From the NCBI GenBank assembly GCA_002307295.1, contig DBTY01000020.1:1-64000 (forward strand): DNA of 64,000 bases, written 5' to 3'. The stretch's first letter is position 1. Each line of letters opens with the position of its first letter. This DNA is from Ignavibacteriales bacterium UBA1304 (GTDB lineage: Bacteria > Bacteroidota > Ignavibacteria > Ignavibacteriales > Ignavibacteriaceae). Positions 45,599 through 53,939 of the stretch are shown one piece after another. The notes under the pieces are model-generated. The model made no database searches, was not told where the DNA came from, and saw only the letters and a list, made by a program, of their open reading frames with translations. Made by a program: the position numbers and the translations under genes.

Positions 45599-46252
45599 CT
45601 ATTTATTAGAAGGCTCAGGTTTTACCTGGTGTCTTTCTTCAAGATTCTTTACAATGTCTGAAAATTCAATATCCTGTTCTGCAAGCATTACAAACAGGTG
45701 ATAAATAAGATCAGAAGTTTCGTTAATGATTTCGTGCTTGTCCCGGTTTTTAGCAGCAATAACAGTTTCAATAGCTTCTTCTCCGACTTTCTGGATTATT
45801 CTGTTTGTTCCGCGAGTGAATAATTTAGTTGTGTAAGAATTTTCCGGCATTTCAACTTTTCTTCTTTTTATAAGAGCGAACAGATCGTTAAGAAAACCGA
45901 TAGAGGGTTTGTCTTCAATTTTGAAGCAGGAATAATCGCCCGTATGGCATGTGACGCCGTCAGGGTCGGCATAGACTAAAAGCGAATCTTTATCGCAGTC
46001 GGTTTTTATATCTGTTAGATGAAGAAAATTACCGGAGGTTTCTCCTTTTACCCAAAGGGTTTTTCTTGTGCGGCTATAAAAAGTAACCAACTTTGTTTCA
46101 AGAGTTTTATTAAGAGACTCTTTGTTCATAAATCCAAGCATCAATACCTGGTTATTTTTATTATCTATAACAATAGCCGGAATAAGCCCTTCCGACTTGC
46201 TGAAATCCAATTCGTTAACATTCAATACTGTTTTAATCGCGTCAGAATTCAT
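45599..46252 (-). CDS. hisI: Phosphoribosyl-AMP cyclohydrolase / phosphoribosyl-ATP pyrophosphatase
   Basis: This bifunctional enzyme (hisIE fusion) performs steps two and three of histidine synthesis. The N-terminal cyclohydrolase domain (~1-110) shows VMLGFMNKESL and the metal-binding DPDGVTCHTGDYSCF. The C-terminal pyrophosphohydrolase domain (~120-205) shows KVGEEAIETVIAA and a helical ETSDLIYHLFVML segment. The 217-aa length is normal for the fusion. It is the last gene of the operon and its ATG overlaps the hisF stop by one base. Confidence 0.96.
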   Translation of the reverse strand: MNSDAIKTVLNVNELDFSKSEGLIPAIVIDNKNNQVLMLGFMNKESLNKTLETKLVTFYSRTRKTLWVKGETSGNFLHLTDIKTDCDKDSLLVYADPDGVTCHTGDYSCFKIEDKPSIGFLNDLFALIKRRKVEMPENSYTTKLFTRGTNRIIQKVGEEAIETVIAAKNRDKHEIINETSDLIYHLFVMLAEQDIEFSDIVKNLEERHQVKPEPSNK

Positions 46253-47007
46253 TATATTCTTACCTTTACATTATTTTCTTTTAAATACTTTTTTAAATCG
46301 TTTATTTCAATAATTCCAAAGTGAAATAAACTTGCGGCTAAACATGCGTCAACATTGGCCTGAGCGAATGCGTCAAGAAAGTCTTCCATTTTTCCCGCTC
46401 CGCCGGAAGCGATGATTGGAATGCTGACAAGCGTTCTTAGTTTTGTTAAGAAGGGCAAATCAAATCCGCTTTTTGTTCCGTCTTTATCCATAGAGGTCAA
46501 TAGAATTTCACCCGCGCCAAGTTCTGCGGCTCTGCGGCACCATTCAAAACCTTCTAACTCTGTTTCTTCACGGCCGCCTTTAACAAAAACTTTGTATACG
46601 CCGTTTATTAGTTTTATATCTATAGCCGCCACTACAGCCTGACTGCCAAACCGTTTTGCGGCGGATGTAATAAGCGCTGGGTTCTTTACAATAGACGAGT
46701 TGAGCGAAACCTTATCCGCGCCTGCTTTCAGCAGGGCTTCAATATCGCTTATTTCGCTTATGCCTCCGCCTACAGTAAAAGGGATTCTAATCGCCTTGGC
46801 GACTTCGGCTACTAATTTGATAAGCGTTTTTCTTTTTTCTGCCGATGCGGTTATATCTAAAAAAACAAGCTCGTCCGCGCCTTTGTCAGAGTATCTCTGC
46901 GCAAGTTCTACTGGCGATCCGGCGTCTACTAAATTAACAAAATTAGTCCCCTTAACAACTCTGCCTTCTTTAATATCAAGGCAGGGGATGATTCTTTTAC
47001 TTACCAA
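46252..47007 (-). CDS. hisF: Imidazole glycerol phosphate synthase, cyclase subunit
   Basis: The TIM barrel closes the imidazole ring using ammonia from HisH. Catalytic aspartates are in the start PCLDIKEGRVVKG (first) and LLTSMDKDGTKSGFD (second); phosphate-binding loops GGGI and ASGGAG are present. At 251 aa it is standard. It overlaps hisA by 11 bases and hisI by one. Confidence 0.97.
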   Translation of the reverse strand: MVSKRIIPCLDIKEGRVVKGTNFVNLVDAGSPVELAQRYSDKGADELVFLDITASAEKRKTLIKLVAEVAKAIRIPFTVGGGISEISDIEALLKAGADKVSLNSSIVKNPALITSAAKRFGSQAVVAAIDIKLINGVYKVFVKGGREETELEGFEWCRRAAELGAGEILLTSMDKDGTKSGFDLPFLTKLRTLVSIPIIASGGAGKMEDFLDAFAQANVDACLAASLFHFGIIEINDLKKYLKENNVKVRI

Positions 47008-47716
47008 TTTCGGATAGCTCCTTTAGGTTTATTTTGTTTTCGTATATAGCTTTGCCTATTACAACGCCGTATAAATTCCGTTTTGCGGTTTCTTTAATAT
47101 CGTTAATATCTTTAACGCCTCCGGAAGCAATAATATTAATAGAGGGGAATTCCGCCATAGTATTTTCATACAATGAAAAATTTAATCCGCTCAACATTCC
47201 GTCTTTAGAAATATCAGTGCAAAGATAAGTATCTACGCCAAGCGAAAGACAATATTTAATATGCTCTTCAAGCGGCGTAGCAGTGGTTTCCATCCATCCG
47301 GATACTGCTACCATATTGTTCATTACGTCAGTTGCTATTATAAATTTATTCGAGCCATGAGCTGAAATTATTTTTTCAAATTCAGGCTTATTTTTTATAG
47401 AAAGAGAGCCGATTATTATTTTATCAACGCCAAGATCAATAAGCTGATTAACCGATTCAATATTTCTTATTCCTCCGCCGAACTCAATCATTGAGCCGGT
47501 TTCGCGCTTAATACTGTTAAGCGTATCGGCAATGTTTATTTTACCGTCTTTAGAGCCGGCAAGGTCAACAATATGGATACGGTTGAACCCGAACGATTTG
47601 TAAAGCTTAACCTGTTCGAGAGGAGTTTTATCGTAATAAGTGATTTGATTAAAATCGCCTTTTTTTAACCGCACAATCTGGTCGTTATAAATATCTATAG
47701 CTGGTATTACAATCAT
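46997..47716 (-). CDS. hisA: ProFAR isomerase (phosphoribosyl-formimino-AICAR-phosphate isomerase)
   Basis: The TIM barrel isomerises ProFAR. It starts IPAIDIYNDQIVRLKKGDF, with catalytic Asp near residue 8, and the second catalytic Asp lies in CTDISKDGMLSG. Phosphate loops EFGGGIRN and ASGGVKD are visible. The 239-aa length is typical. It overlaps hisH by four bases (ATGA-type coupling). Confidence 0.96.
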   Translation of the reverse strand: MIVIPAIDIYNDQIVRLKKGDFNQITYYDKTPLEQVKLYKSFGFNRIHIVDLAGSKDGKINIADTLNSIKRETGSMIEFGGGIRNIESVNQLIDLGVDKIIIGSLSIKNKPEFEKIISAHGSNKFIIATDVMNNMVAVSGWMETTATPLEEHIKYCLSLGVDTYLCTDISKDGMLSGLNFSLYENTMAEFPSINIIASGGVKDINDIKETAKRNLYGVVIGKAIYENKINLKELSEIGK

Positions 47717-48297
47717 AAATTAATAAAATTATTAAAGAAATGAAGTCCGGCTTCGCCCGATTTTTCAGGGTGAAACTGCACTCCGTAAAAATTATCTTTT
47801 TCAATTGAAGCCGTAACGTCAACCGAATGATTTGCAGTAGAGGTAGTGAATTCATTTACCGGAAGATAATATGAATGAGCGAAGTAAAAGAATTCGTTGT
47901 CTTTTATTCCATCGAACAGTTTGCTCTGTTTTATCTGTTTTACTTCGTTCCATCCCATATGCGGAACAGTGCAAAGCTTAGAATCGAACATAACGTTTCT
48001 GCCGGGAAAAATACCGAGGCATGAAGTGTTTCCTTCGTCTGAAAATTCGCACATAAGCTGCATTCCAAGACAAATGCCGAGCATTGGTTTTTTTATCATT
48101 CGAATGAATGAAAATAGATTTAATAAGTGTAATTGTCTAATTGCAAAAGACGCTTCTCCAACTCCGGGGAAAATAATTTTTTCCGCTTTATAAATTGTAT
48201 ACTCGTTATTTGTAATGACAAATTCTTTACCGAGTTTTTCAATTGCATTAGCGACAGAAGCGACGTTTCCAGCTCCATAATCGATTATTGCAATCAT
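47713..48297 (-). CDS. hisH: Imidazole glycerol phosphate synthase, glutaminase subunit
   Basis: This class I glutamine amidotransferase supplies ammonia to HisF. The nucleophile elbow GICLGMQLM holds the catalytic Cys; the His and Glu are in FYGVQFHPEKSG near the C-terminus. It starts IAIIDYGAGNVASV. It is 194 aa long. It overlaps hisB by four bases upstream and hisA by four bases downstream. Confidence 0.96.
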   Translation of the reverse strand: MIAIIDYGAGNVASVANAIEKLGKEFVITNNEYTIYKAEKIIFPGVGEASFAIRQLHLLNLFSFIRMIKKPMLGICLGMQLMCEFSDEGNTSCLGIFPGRNVMFDSKLCTVPHMGWNEVKQIKQSKLFDGIKDNEFFYFAHSYYLPVNEFTTSTANHSVDVTASIEKDNFYGVQFHPEKSGEAGLHFFNNFINL

Positions 48298-49187
48298 AAT
48301 GTTCCTTTTGTCGAGGGGAGAATTCCTTCGCTGCGTTCATCGGCTCTGCAAGCTTCATTTAGCGATTTCGCAAAGACTTTAAATATCGATTCAATTTTAT
48401 GATGATCGTTATCGCCTTTTGCTCTAATGTAAACATTGGCTTTTAGACCTCCGGAAATACCGCGGAAAAACTCTTCGGTTAACTCCGTAGGGAACTCGCC
48501 GACTTTTTCTCTGCTGAATTTACATTTAAAATTTAAATAACTTCTTCCGCCAAGATCAAGCGCGCAGCGGGCAATTGAGTCGTCCATGGGAAGATAAAAA
48601 CCATATCTTTTAATGCCGACTTTTTCTCCAAGCGCTTCGCTGATAGCAGTTCCAAGCGCAATGCCGACGTCTTCAACAGTATGATGTTCGTCTACATTGA
48701 GATCGCCTTTAACGGCTACGCGGAGGTTTATGTTTCCATGCCGGGCAATTTGTTCCAGCATGTGATCAAAGAACCCGATGCCTGTGTCTATTTTTGATTC
48801 GCCCTTGCCGTCTAACGATACTTCAATAGAAATATCTGTTTCTTTTGTTTTTCTCTTTTTAACGGCAGTTCTAAGTTTTGTTAAAACAACGTTAACTGCC
48901 TGTTCAAAGTTCTTTATATCGGATTTTGATGAAACAATTATTGCGTTTTTGTCTGCTGATTTTTTTGCAGCGACAACAAATATTTTTTTATTGTTTATCG
49001 ATTGACGATTTAAGAAAACGCCTTCTGACTTTAAGACTAAAAATAATTTGTCGTCTTCAGTAAGTTTGAAATCGTTTACTTCAAAGGCAAAGCCTCTGCG
49101 CGCCAATGTTTTAAGACCTGAGACTAATCCGTAGGATATGTCTTTATCCAGGTCGAAGAATTCTTTGTCTAAAATTAGTTTATACAT
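48294..49187 (-). CDS. hisB: Imidazoleglycerol-phosphate dehydratase with degenerate N-terminal domain
   Basis: Residues ~113-297 are a full dehydratase: TKETDISIEVSLDG, GFFDHMLEQIARHG, the metal-binding DEHHTVEDVGIALG and the late DNDHHKIESIFK. About 110 residues precede it. In bifunctional HisB this place holds a ~165-aa HAD histidinol-phosphatase. Here the piece is shorter, begins LILDKEFF where the DxDGT nucleophile motif would be, and lacks the Cys/His zinc cluster. It looks like an eroded HAD remnant, so phosphatase activity is unlikely. It overlaps hisH by four bases. Confidence 0.92.
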   Translation of the reverse strand: MYKLILDKEFFDLDKDISYGLVSGLKTLARRGFAFEVNDFKLTEDDKLFLVLKSEGVFLNRQSINNKKIFVVAAKKSADKNAIIVSSKSDIKNFEQAVNVVLTKLRTAVKKRKTKETDISIEVSLDGKGESKIDTGIGFFDHMLEQIARHGNINLRVAVKGDLNVDEHHTVEDVGIALGTAISEALGEKVGIKRYGFYLPMDDSIARCALDLGGRSYLNFKCKFSREKVGEFPTELTEEFFRGISGGLKANVYIRAKGDNDHHKIESIFKVFAKSLNEACRADERSEGILPSTKGTL

Positions 49188-49191
49188 ATTA

Positions 49192-50262
49192 TTAGTTCTT
49201 ATTTAATACTATTGTTAATTGTTCAATAAGTTTATTGTTTTCAGGTTCTGTTCCAACGGAAATTCGCAGGCAGTCCTGAAGCATTATCTGACCGCTTCTG
49301 TCTCTTACTACAACGCCTCGTTCTGCAAGTTCTTTCTGAACTGCTTTAGCGTTTTTGCATCTTATCAAAATAAAATTCGCGTCGCTTGGATAAACGTCTG
49401 TTATGCCTTTAATATTCTTAAAAGCTTTAGAAAGCCTTTCTCTTTCGGAAATCAGAATAGAAACAAATTCGTTTTTTCTATTTACATTTTCAATCGCTTT
49501 TTCAACAGCGGAGCGGGTAAGTATATTTATATTATAAGGAGCCTTTATTTTAAAAAGATAGCTTATAACTTCCGGATCGGCTATGCAATAGCCAAGTCTT
49601 ATGGCCGCTAAACCCCAGGCTTTGGAAAAAGTTCGTATTACTATAATATTGGGGTAGTTTTCAATTTCGCTGATAATTGAATATCCCTGTTCAGCAAAAT
49701 CAATATATGCTTCGTCCACAACAATAGCGCAGTTAAATTTTTGCGCAAGTTCTACTATGCTTTTTTTACTAATAAGGTTTCCCGTCGGATTATTAGGCGA
49801 ACATAGAAAAATCATTTTAACTGTCGGATCAAACGCAGCTTCAATATTATTTATATTCACGTCAAAATTATCGTTGAGTCTGACTTCTTTCGTCGCAACG
49901 TTATTAATATCGCAGGCTACTTTATACATGCCGTAAGTAGGTTCGGCAATGATAACGGTATCTAAGCGCGGCTCGCAAAAAATTCTGATTAGCAGATCAA
50001 TCAGTTCGTCGGAACCGACGCCGAAAAATAAATTCTCTTTTTTTATTGATAGATGACTGCCAATTAATTCTTTTAGATCATTTTGATGCGGATCAGGATA
50101 ACGGTTAAGGTTAAGGTCAAGAGTAAGGCTTTCAAATTCGCCTACTGAAGAACCTAAGCTGTTTTCGTTTGCGTCTAAAAGTATTCCTTTACTATACAAA
50201 TCTCTTGCGCATGTATATGGTAATAATCTTTTAATGTTTTCTCTGACTAAATCCGTAATCAT
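49192..50262 (-). CDS. hisC: Histidinol-phosphate aminotransferase
   Basis: This PLP-dependent fold-type I aminotransferase acts before histidinol-phosphate dephosphorylation. The PLP lysine is in RTFSKAWGLAAIRLGY, and the SPNNPTGN, VDEAYIDF and early ANENSLG segments are characteristic. Length 356 aa is normal. Gaps to hisB (four bases) and hisD (one base) show operon membership. Confidence 0.96.
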   Translation of the reverse strand: MITDLVRENIKRLLPYTCARDLYSKGILLDANENSLGSSVGEFESLTLDLNLNRYPDPHQNDLKELIGSHLSIKKENLFFGVGSDELIDLLIRIFCEPRLDTVIIAEPTYGMYKVACDINNVATKEVRLNDNFDVNINNIEAAFDPTVKMIFLCSPNNPTGNLISKKSIVELAQKFNCAIVVDEAYIDFAEQGYSIISEIENYPNIIVIRTFSKAWGLAAIRLGYCIADPEVISYLFKIKAPYNINILTRSAVEKAIENVNRKNEFVSILISERERLSKAFKNIKGITDVYPSDANFILIRCKNAKAVQKELAERGVVVRDRSGQIMLQDCLRISVGTEPENNKLIEQLTIVLNKN

Positions 50263-50263
50263 T

Positions 50264-51547
50264 TTATTTTAACCTTATTGTTACTGCATTTTTATGAGCC
50301 GTTAATCCTTCCGTATCGGCAAGTATGCTTACTGTTTCTGAAATATTTTTTAACCCTTCTTTTGATAAATGCTGAAAGGTTAAAGATTTCATAAAAGCTT
50401 CTACGTTAACTCCGCTGTATGTCTTTGCAAATCCGTAAGTTGGCAGAGAGTGATTTGTGCCGGACGCATAATCGCCAACGCTTTCAGGCGAGTATTCGCC
50501 AAGGAAAACAGAACCGGCGTTTATAATTTTACCTTTGTAAGAGTCCGGGTTTGCGACATGCAGAATTAAATGCTCCGGAGCATAGCTGTTGCTAAAGTCT
50601 ATAGCCGAATCAATTGAATCGACAATAAGAATAAAAGAGTTAGCAAGAGCCTTAGAAGCAAATTCTTTTCGGGGCAATTCGTTTAATTGCTTTTCTAATT
50701 CTGCAAAAGTTCTATTTGCAGTTTGTTCAGAAAGGCATACAAGAACAGCCTGCGAATCAGCGCCATGCTCAGCCTGTGAAAGTAAATCGGAAGCGATAAA
50801 AGCTGGGTTGGAATTGTTATCCGCTATAACTAATACTTCGCTTGGACCGGCAGGCATGTCTATTGCGCAGCCTGAAAATTCGGTAGTTAAAAGCATCTTA
50901 GCGGCGGTGACATATTGATTGCCGGGTCCGAAAATTTTATTTACTTTTCCAATGCCATCTGCGCCATAAGCCATTAGCCCAACTGCCTGAGAACCCCCGA
51001 TTTTATAAAATTCGTTTATGCCGCATAACTTTGCAGCATAGAGCAAAGGAGGATTGATCTTTCCGTTTTTAGAAGGAGAACAGGCTATTACTCTTTTACA
51101 GCCCGCAATTTTAGCAGGTATGCCAAGCATCAACATGGTAGAAGGAAGAACGGCGTTGCCGCCCGGAATATATAATCCGACATTATCTATCGGTCTGAAT
51201 TCTCTTGAACAATTTATTCCTTCAAGAGTTTCTACAGCGTAACCGGATGGAAATTGTTTGCTATGAAATTTTTCAATATTAGCCGCGGCTGCTTTTAACG
51301 CCTGTTTTATTTTATCGTCTAAAAGTTTTTCGGCTTCAAGAAATTCCTCTTCGCTTACTAAAAGTTCATCGCCTTCAAAACCGTCAAGTTCTTTTGCATA
51401 TTTCAGAGCGGCGGATAAACCGTCTGTTCTGATTGCAGACAAAACTGGTTTTACTATTGCAAATGTTTTCTCAAAATCTATTGCCGGGCGTTTTAAGAGC
51501 GCGGAGCGTTCCTGTTCCGTCAGGTCTTTGTAAAAATAGTTTTTCAT
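50264..51547 (-). CDS. hisD: Histidinol dehydrogenase
   Basis: The zinc enzyme oxidises histidinol to histidine in two NAD steps. Recognised landmarks are VGLYIPGGNAVLPS, the metal-ligand segment LSQAEHGADSQAVLV and the C-terminal EHLILHV and GTNHSLPTYGFAKTYSG stretches. Length 427 aa is standard. Its ATG overlaps the hisG stop by four bases. Confidence 0.97.
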   Translation of the reverse strand: MKNYFYKDLTEQERSALLKRPAIDFEKTFAIVKPVLSAIRTDGLSAALKYAKELDGFEGDELLVSEEEFLEAEKLLDDKIKQALKAAAANIEKFHSKQFPSGYAVETLEGINCSREFRPIDNVGLYIPGGNAVLPSTMLMLGIPAKIAGCKRVIACSPSKNGKINPPLLYAAKLCGINEFYKIGGSQAVGLMAYGADGIGKVNKIFGPGNQYVTAAKMLLTTEFSGCAIDMPAGPSEVLVIADNNSNPAFIASDLLSQAEHGADSQAVLVCLSEQTANRTFAELEKQLNELPRKEFASKALANSFILIVDSIDSAIDFSNSYAPEHLILHVANPDSYKGKIINAGSVFLGEYSPESVGDYASGTNHSLPTYGFAKTYSGVNVEAFMKSLTFQHLSKEGLKNISETVSILADTEGLTAHKNAVTIRLK

Positions 51548-52413
51548 ACAATCATGTTATCAATTGGAAGTAATAAAATACCAGACGCGCCTTCTCTTTT
51601 CAGATCGTCTATAATGTGCCAAAATTTATCTGAAGGAATTACAGCGTGAACCGCCAACATTTTTTCATCGGCAAGACTTAAAATTGTAGGGCTCTTTAAC
51701 GAAGGAATAATTTCCGAAATTTTCTTTAATGATTCCTTAGGAATATTCATCATCAGATATTTAGAATTCTTAGCCGTCAGCACCGAACGGATTCTTCTTA
51801 ACAAATCTTTTAAGACTTCGTTTTTAGAATCGTCTTCAAACTTGCTGTTTGCAGAAATAAGAACGGCTTCGGAATCGAATACGCTAAAAGATTTTTTTAG
51901 CTTATTCATTGTAAGCGTGTTGCCTGTAGAAACTATATCGCAGATTAAATCCGCTACTCCAAGCGAAGGAGCGATTTCTACAGAACCGCTAATTTCAATA
52001 ATTTTTGCCGTAAGATTATTTTCGTTAAGATATGAAGTTAAGATAGAAGGGTATGAAGTAGCTATTCTTTTTCCGTCGATATCCTTAACCGTTTTGGGGA
52101 GAGAATTTTCAGGAGCCGCAATCATAAGCTTGCAGCGGCCATAGCCAAGTTTTTCTAAATAAGTTACTTTGGCTTTTTTTTCAACAATTACATTTTCGCC
52201 TACAATACCAATATCTGCAACGCCGTCCTGTACGTATTCAGGTATATCGTCGTCGCGTAAAAAGAGGACGTCAATTTTATAATTTTTTGAAGTCACTACT
52301 AATCTTTCGGAATAATTTTCTATATCTATTCCGCAGTTTTTAAGTAGTTCTAACGATTTATCAGTTAATCTTCCTTTTTTTTGAAGCGCAAGCTTCAGAT
52401 TTCCATTTTCCAT
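51544..52413 (-). CDS. hisG: ATP phosphoribosyltransferase, long form with regulatory domain
   Basis: First enzyme of histidine synthesis. Residues ~1-205 are the periplasmic-binding-protein-like catalytic domain (KLALQKKGRLTDKSLELL; ADLICDIVSTGNTL phosphate loop). Residues ~215-289 are the ACT-like HisG_C domain (MMNIPKESL, ending GILLLPIDNMI), which gives feedback inhibition by histidine. At 289 aa it is the HisZ-independent long form. It heads the operon; a His-rich leader ORF and a terminator hairpin lie directly upstream, so transcription attenuation is likely. Confidence 0.97.
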   Translation of the reverse strand: MENGNLKLALQKKGRLTDKSLELLKNCGIDIENYSERLVVTSKNYKIDVLFLRDDDIPEYVQDGVADIGIVGENVIVEKKAKVTYLEKLGYGRCKLMIAAPENSLPKTVKDIDGKRIATSYPSILTSYLNENNLTAKIIEISGSVEIAPSLGVADLICDIVSTGNTLTMNKLKKSFSVFDSEAVLISANSKFEDDSKNEVLKDLLRRIRSVLTAKNSKYLMMNIPKESLKKISEIIPSLKSPTILSLADEKMLAVHAVIPSDKFWHIIDDLKREGASGILLLPIDNMIV

Positions 52414-52433
52414 AATATTTCCCTTTAAAGCGC

Positions 52434-52457
52434 AAAACCCCGGCTTTCGCCGGGGTT
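52434..52457 (-). terminator. Attenuator hairpin between the his leader peptide and hisG
   Basis: On the minus strand AACCCCGGC-GAAA-GCCGGGGTT forms a perfect 9-bp GC-rich stem with a GNRA-type GAAA loop. It runs directly into TTTTGCG and ends about 20 bases before the hisG ATG. It follows the stop codon of the leader ORF by 22 bases. Confidence 0.82.
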
Positions 52458-52479
52458 GGTAGTCGTAAAATAATAGACG

Positions 52480-52557
52480 TCACCTGCCATCGGCATAAAA
52501 AAATGCGCTGTAATGATGATGCAGATCCAAAACTATATATTTATTAATAAATTCCAT
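52480..52557 (-). CDS. hisL: Histidine operon leader peptide (25 aa)
   Basis: A 25-codon frame starts with ATG at 52557 and ends with TGA at 52480. Its middle reads LHHHYSAFFYADGR, with three consecutive CAT codons. Position (between promoter and terminator hairpin, upstream of hisG) and the His run are the textbook form of an attenuator leader: slow reading of the His codons when charged His-tRNA is scarce would favour an alternative RNA fold and let transcription reach hisG. I could see only weak candidate antiterminator pairing by eye (GCCG of the leader with CGGC of the terminator arm). Confidence 0.8.
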   Translation of the reverse strand: MEFINKYIVLDLHHHYSAFFYADGR

Positions 52558-52578
52558 ATGACAAAAATAATACAAAAT

Positions 52579-52607
52579 ATTATATAATCAAATTAAAGAA
52601 ATGTTAA
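52579..52607 (-). promoter_or_regulatory. Promoter of the his operon
   Basis: Minus strand: TTAACA (52607-52602), 17-base spacer, TATAAT (52584-52579). The -10 is perfect and the -35 is one base from consensus. Expected start of RNA is near 52572, about 15 bases before the leader ATG. The -35 box abuts the stop codon of the MORN/TonB gene (52609). Confidence 0.8.
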
Positions 52608-52608
52608 A

Positions 52609-53451
52609 TTATTTTTGCGTTTCAGCAGATTTATTAACGTCTGGAAGTTTAAAATCAAGCGTAAGAAGCATTTTTACTTTTTGCGCTTTCCCGGCCTGAC
52701 GGCCAGGTTTAAATCTGCAATAAAAAACTGCAACTTCCGCAGCGGCGTCAAGCCCGCCTCCAAGACTTTTAACTACTTCTGTTTTTGTAACGTCGCCGTC
52801 TTCGTTTACGTAAGCGTACAAAACTATCGAGCCCTCAATTTTTTTATCAAGAGCTTCTTTGGGATACGTTAGTTTTTTTTGTAAAGCTTCATACCCGCCT
52901 ACTGGTTTTGGCATTTCCTGTACGGAAAGATAATAACCGGATTTAGGATCGATTGGGAGCGTATCAGCTTCGGTTGTTTTACGAGGTTCAAGCGAGGCTA
53001 CAATTTTTTCTTCGTAGGTCATTCCTTTTCTGGGTTTTGGCGCCGGCGTAACAAATTTCTTTTTTGCCGGAGCCGCCGTAGCTACTGGCTCTTCTTTAGG
53101 GGGAATATATAAAATGCCTGAAGCAAAGTTAGCGGTTTTGGAAGCGGAGCTGTCTTCATTAGATGTAATATATGCGCCTGAGCGTTTGCCTTCTTCAATA
53201 AAAAATGATTCTTTCAGCTTTCCGTTTTTGTGAAACGTTTTTACCGACCCTTCAATTCTTCCGTTAGAATAATTTCTTTCTTCTTTTAACGTTCCGTCTT
53301 CATAATAAAACTTTGCTAATCCGTCTCTTATCTTATTTAAATAAGTAATTTCAGATTCAACTATGCCGTTAGAATAAAAGGTTTTAATAACTCCTTCCTG
53401 CGGAAAAATAAACGCGAATGGGAGCAAGAGAAGAAAAAAGAAAAATTTCAT
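52609..53451 (-). CDS. Exported MORN-repeat protein with TonB-type C-terminal domain
   Basis: ATG at 53451 is taken as the start because it begins a signal peptide (MKFFFFLLLLPFAFIFPQ); the frame stays open upstream, but that part only overlaps the next gene. Residues ~20-90 hold MORN_2-like repeats (VIKTFYSNGIVESEITY, LAKFYYEDGTLKEERNY, SVKTFHKNGKLKESFF). A Lys/Pro linker follows. Residues ~185-275 form a TonB-like C-terminal domain (SIVLYAYVNEDGDVTKTEV). No membrane anchor is retained after signal cleavage, so a classical TonB role is doubtful. It starts five bases after the HEAGH gene. Confidence 0.82.
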   Translation of the reverse strand: MKFFFFLLLLPFAFIFPQEGVIKTFYSNGIVESEITYLNKIRDGLAKFYYEDGTLKEERNYSNGRIEGSVKTFHKNGKLKESFFIEEGKRSGAYITSNEDSSASKTANFASGILYIPPKEEPVATAAPAKKKFVTPAPKPRKGMTYEEKIVASLEPRKTTEADTLPIDPKSGYYLSVQEMPKPVGGYEALQKKLTYPKEALDKKIEGSIVLYAYVNEDGDVTKTEVVKSLGGGLDAAAEVAVFYCRFKPGRQAGKAQKVKMLLTLDFKLPDVNKSAETQK

Positions 53452-53456
53452 AAATG

Positions 53457-53939
53457 TTACTCGACAAAAATAAGTGGACATACTATAACTAATAATATAA
53501 ATACAATAATTGCAAGACCAAAAAAGAAGTCGCTTACGTAGGCGTCGTACGGGAGCATATTTAATGCGCCAAGCATGTAAGCCCAGTCGTGATAAACATG
53601 ATCTCCGCCAAGCAAAGGCAGTTTTTGAGCCTGCGCGTCTGCGGCATATACGCTTATGTTTATCAGATTTTGACCGAGCCATAAAAGAGAAACCTGAGTT
53701 CCAAAGCGGTAACTGTTCCTAAAAAAATACCAGATAATTAAAGAAGGGAGGAGCATTTGCATTAATGTTCCTCCAGCAGTATAAATAAAATGACCGAAAA
53801 TAAAAAAGAACAAATGCCCGGCTTCGTGAATGACTAAGTCGGCATTATCAATTAAAGTATATTCTCCGCGGTGAAGGCAGAGATAAATACAAAGAGGAAG
53901 AAGAAAAAACGAAGGAATCCATTTTTTTATTTTATCCAT
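53457..53939 (-). CDS. Membrane protein with HEAGH metalloprotease-like motif
   Basis: This 160-aa protein has an N-terminal membrane helix (~8-22), the zinc-type HExxH motif in IHEAGHLFFFIFG (~residues 39-51), a loop GGTLMQMLLPSLIIW, further hydrophobic helices, and the C-terminal helix FFFGLAIIVFILLVIV. A HExxH placed at a membrane helix recalls site-2-protease (M50) enzymes, but no third ligand can be assigned with certainty. Its start overlaps the alaS stop by 13 bases, so it is co-translated with alaS. Confidence 0.72.
   Translation of the reverse strand: MDKIKKWIPSFFLLPLCIYLCLHRGEYTLIDNADLVIHEAGHLFFFIFGHFIYTAGGTLMQMLLPSLIIWYFFRNSYRFGTQVSLLWLGQNLINISVYAADAQAQKLPLLGGDHVYHDWAYMLGALNMLPYDAYVSDFFFGLAIIVFILLVIVCPLIFVE

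Noticed and set aside
53452..53682. Upstream extension of the MORN/TonB frame
   Set aside because: The 77 extra residues are Arg-rich shadow translation of the HEAGH gene; a signal peptide begins at 53451.
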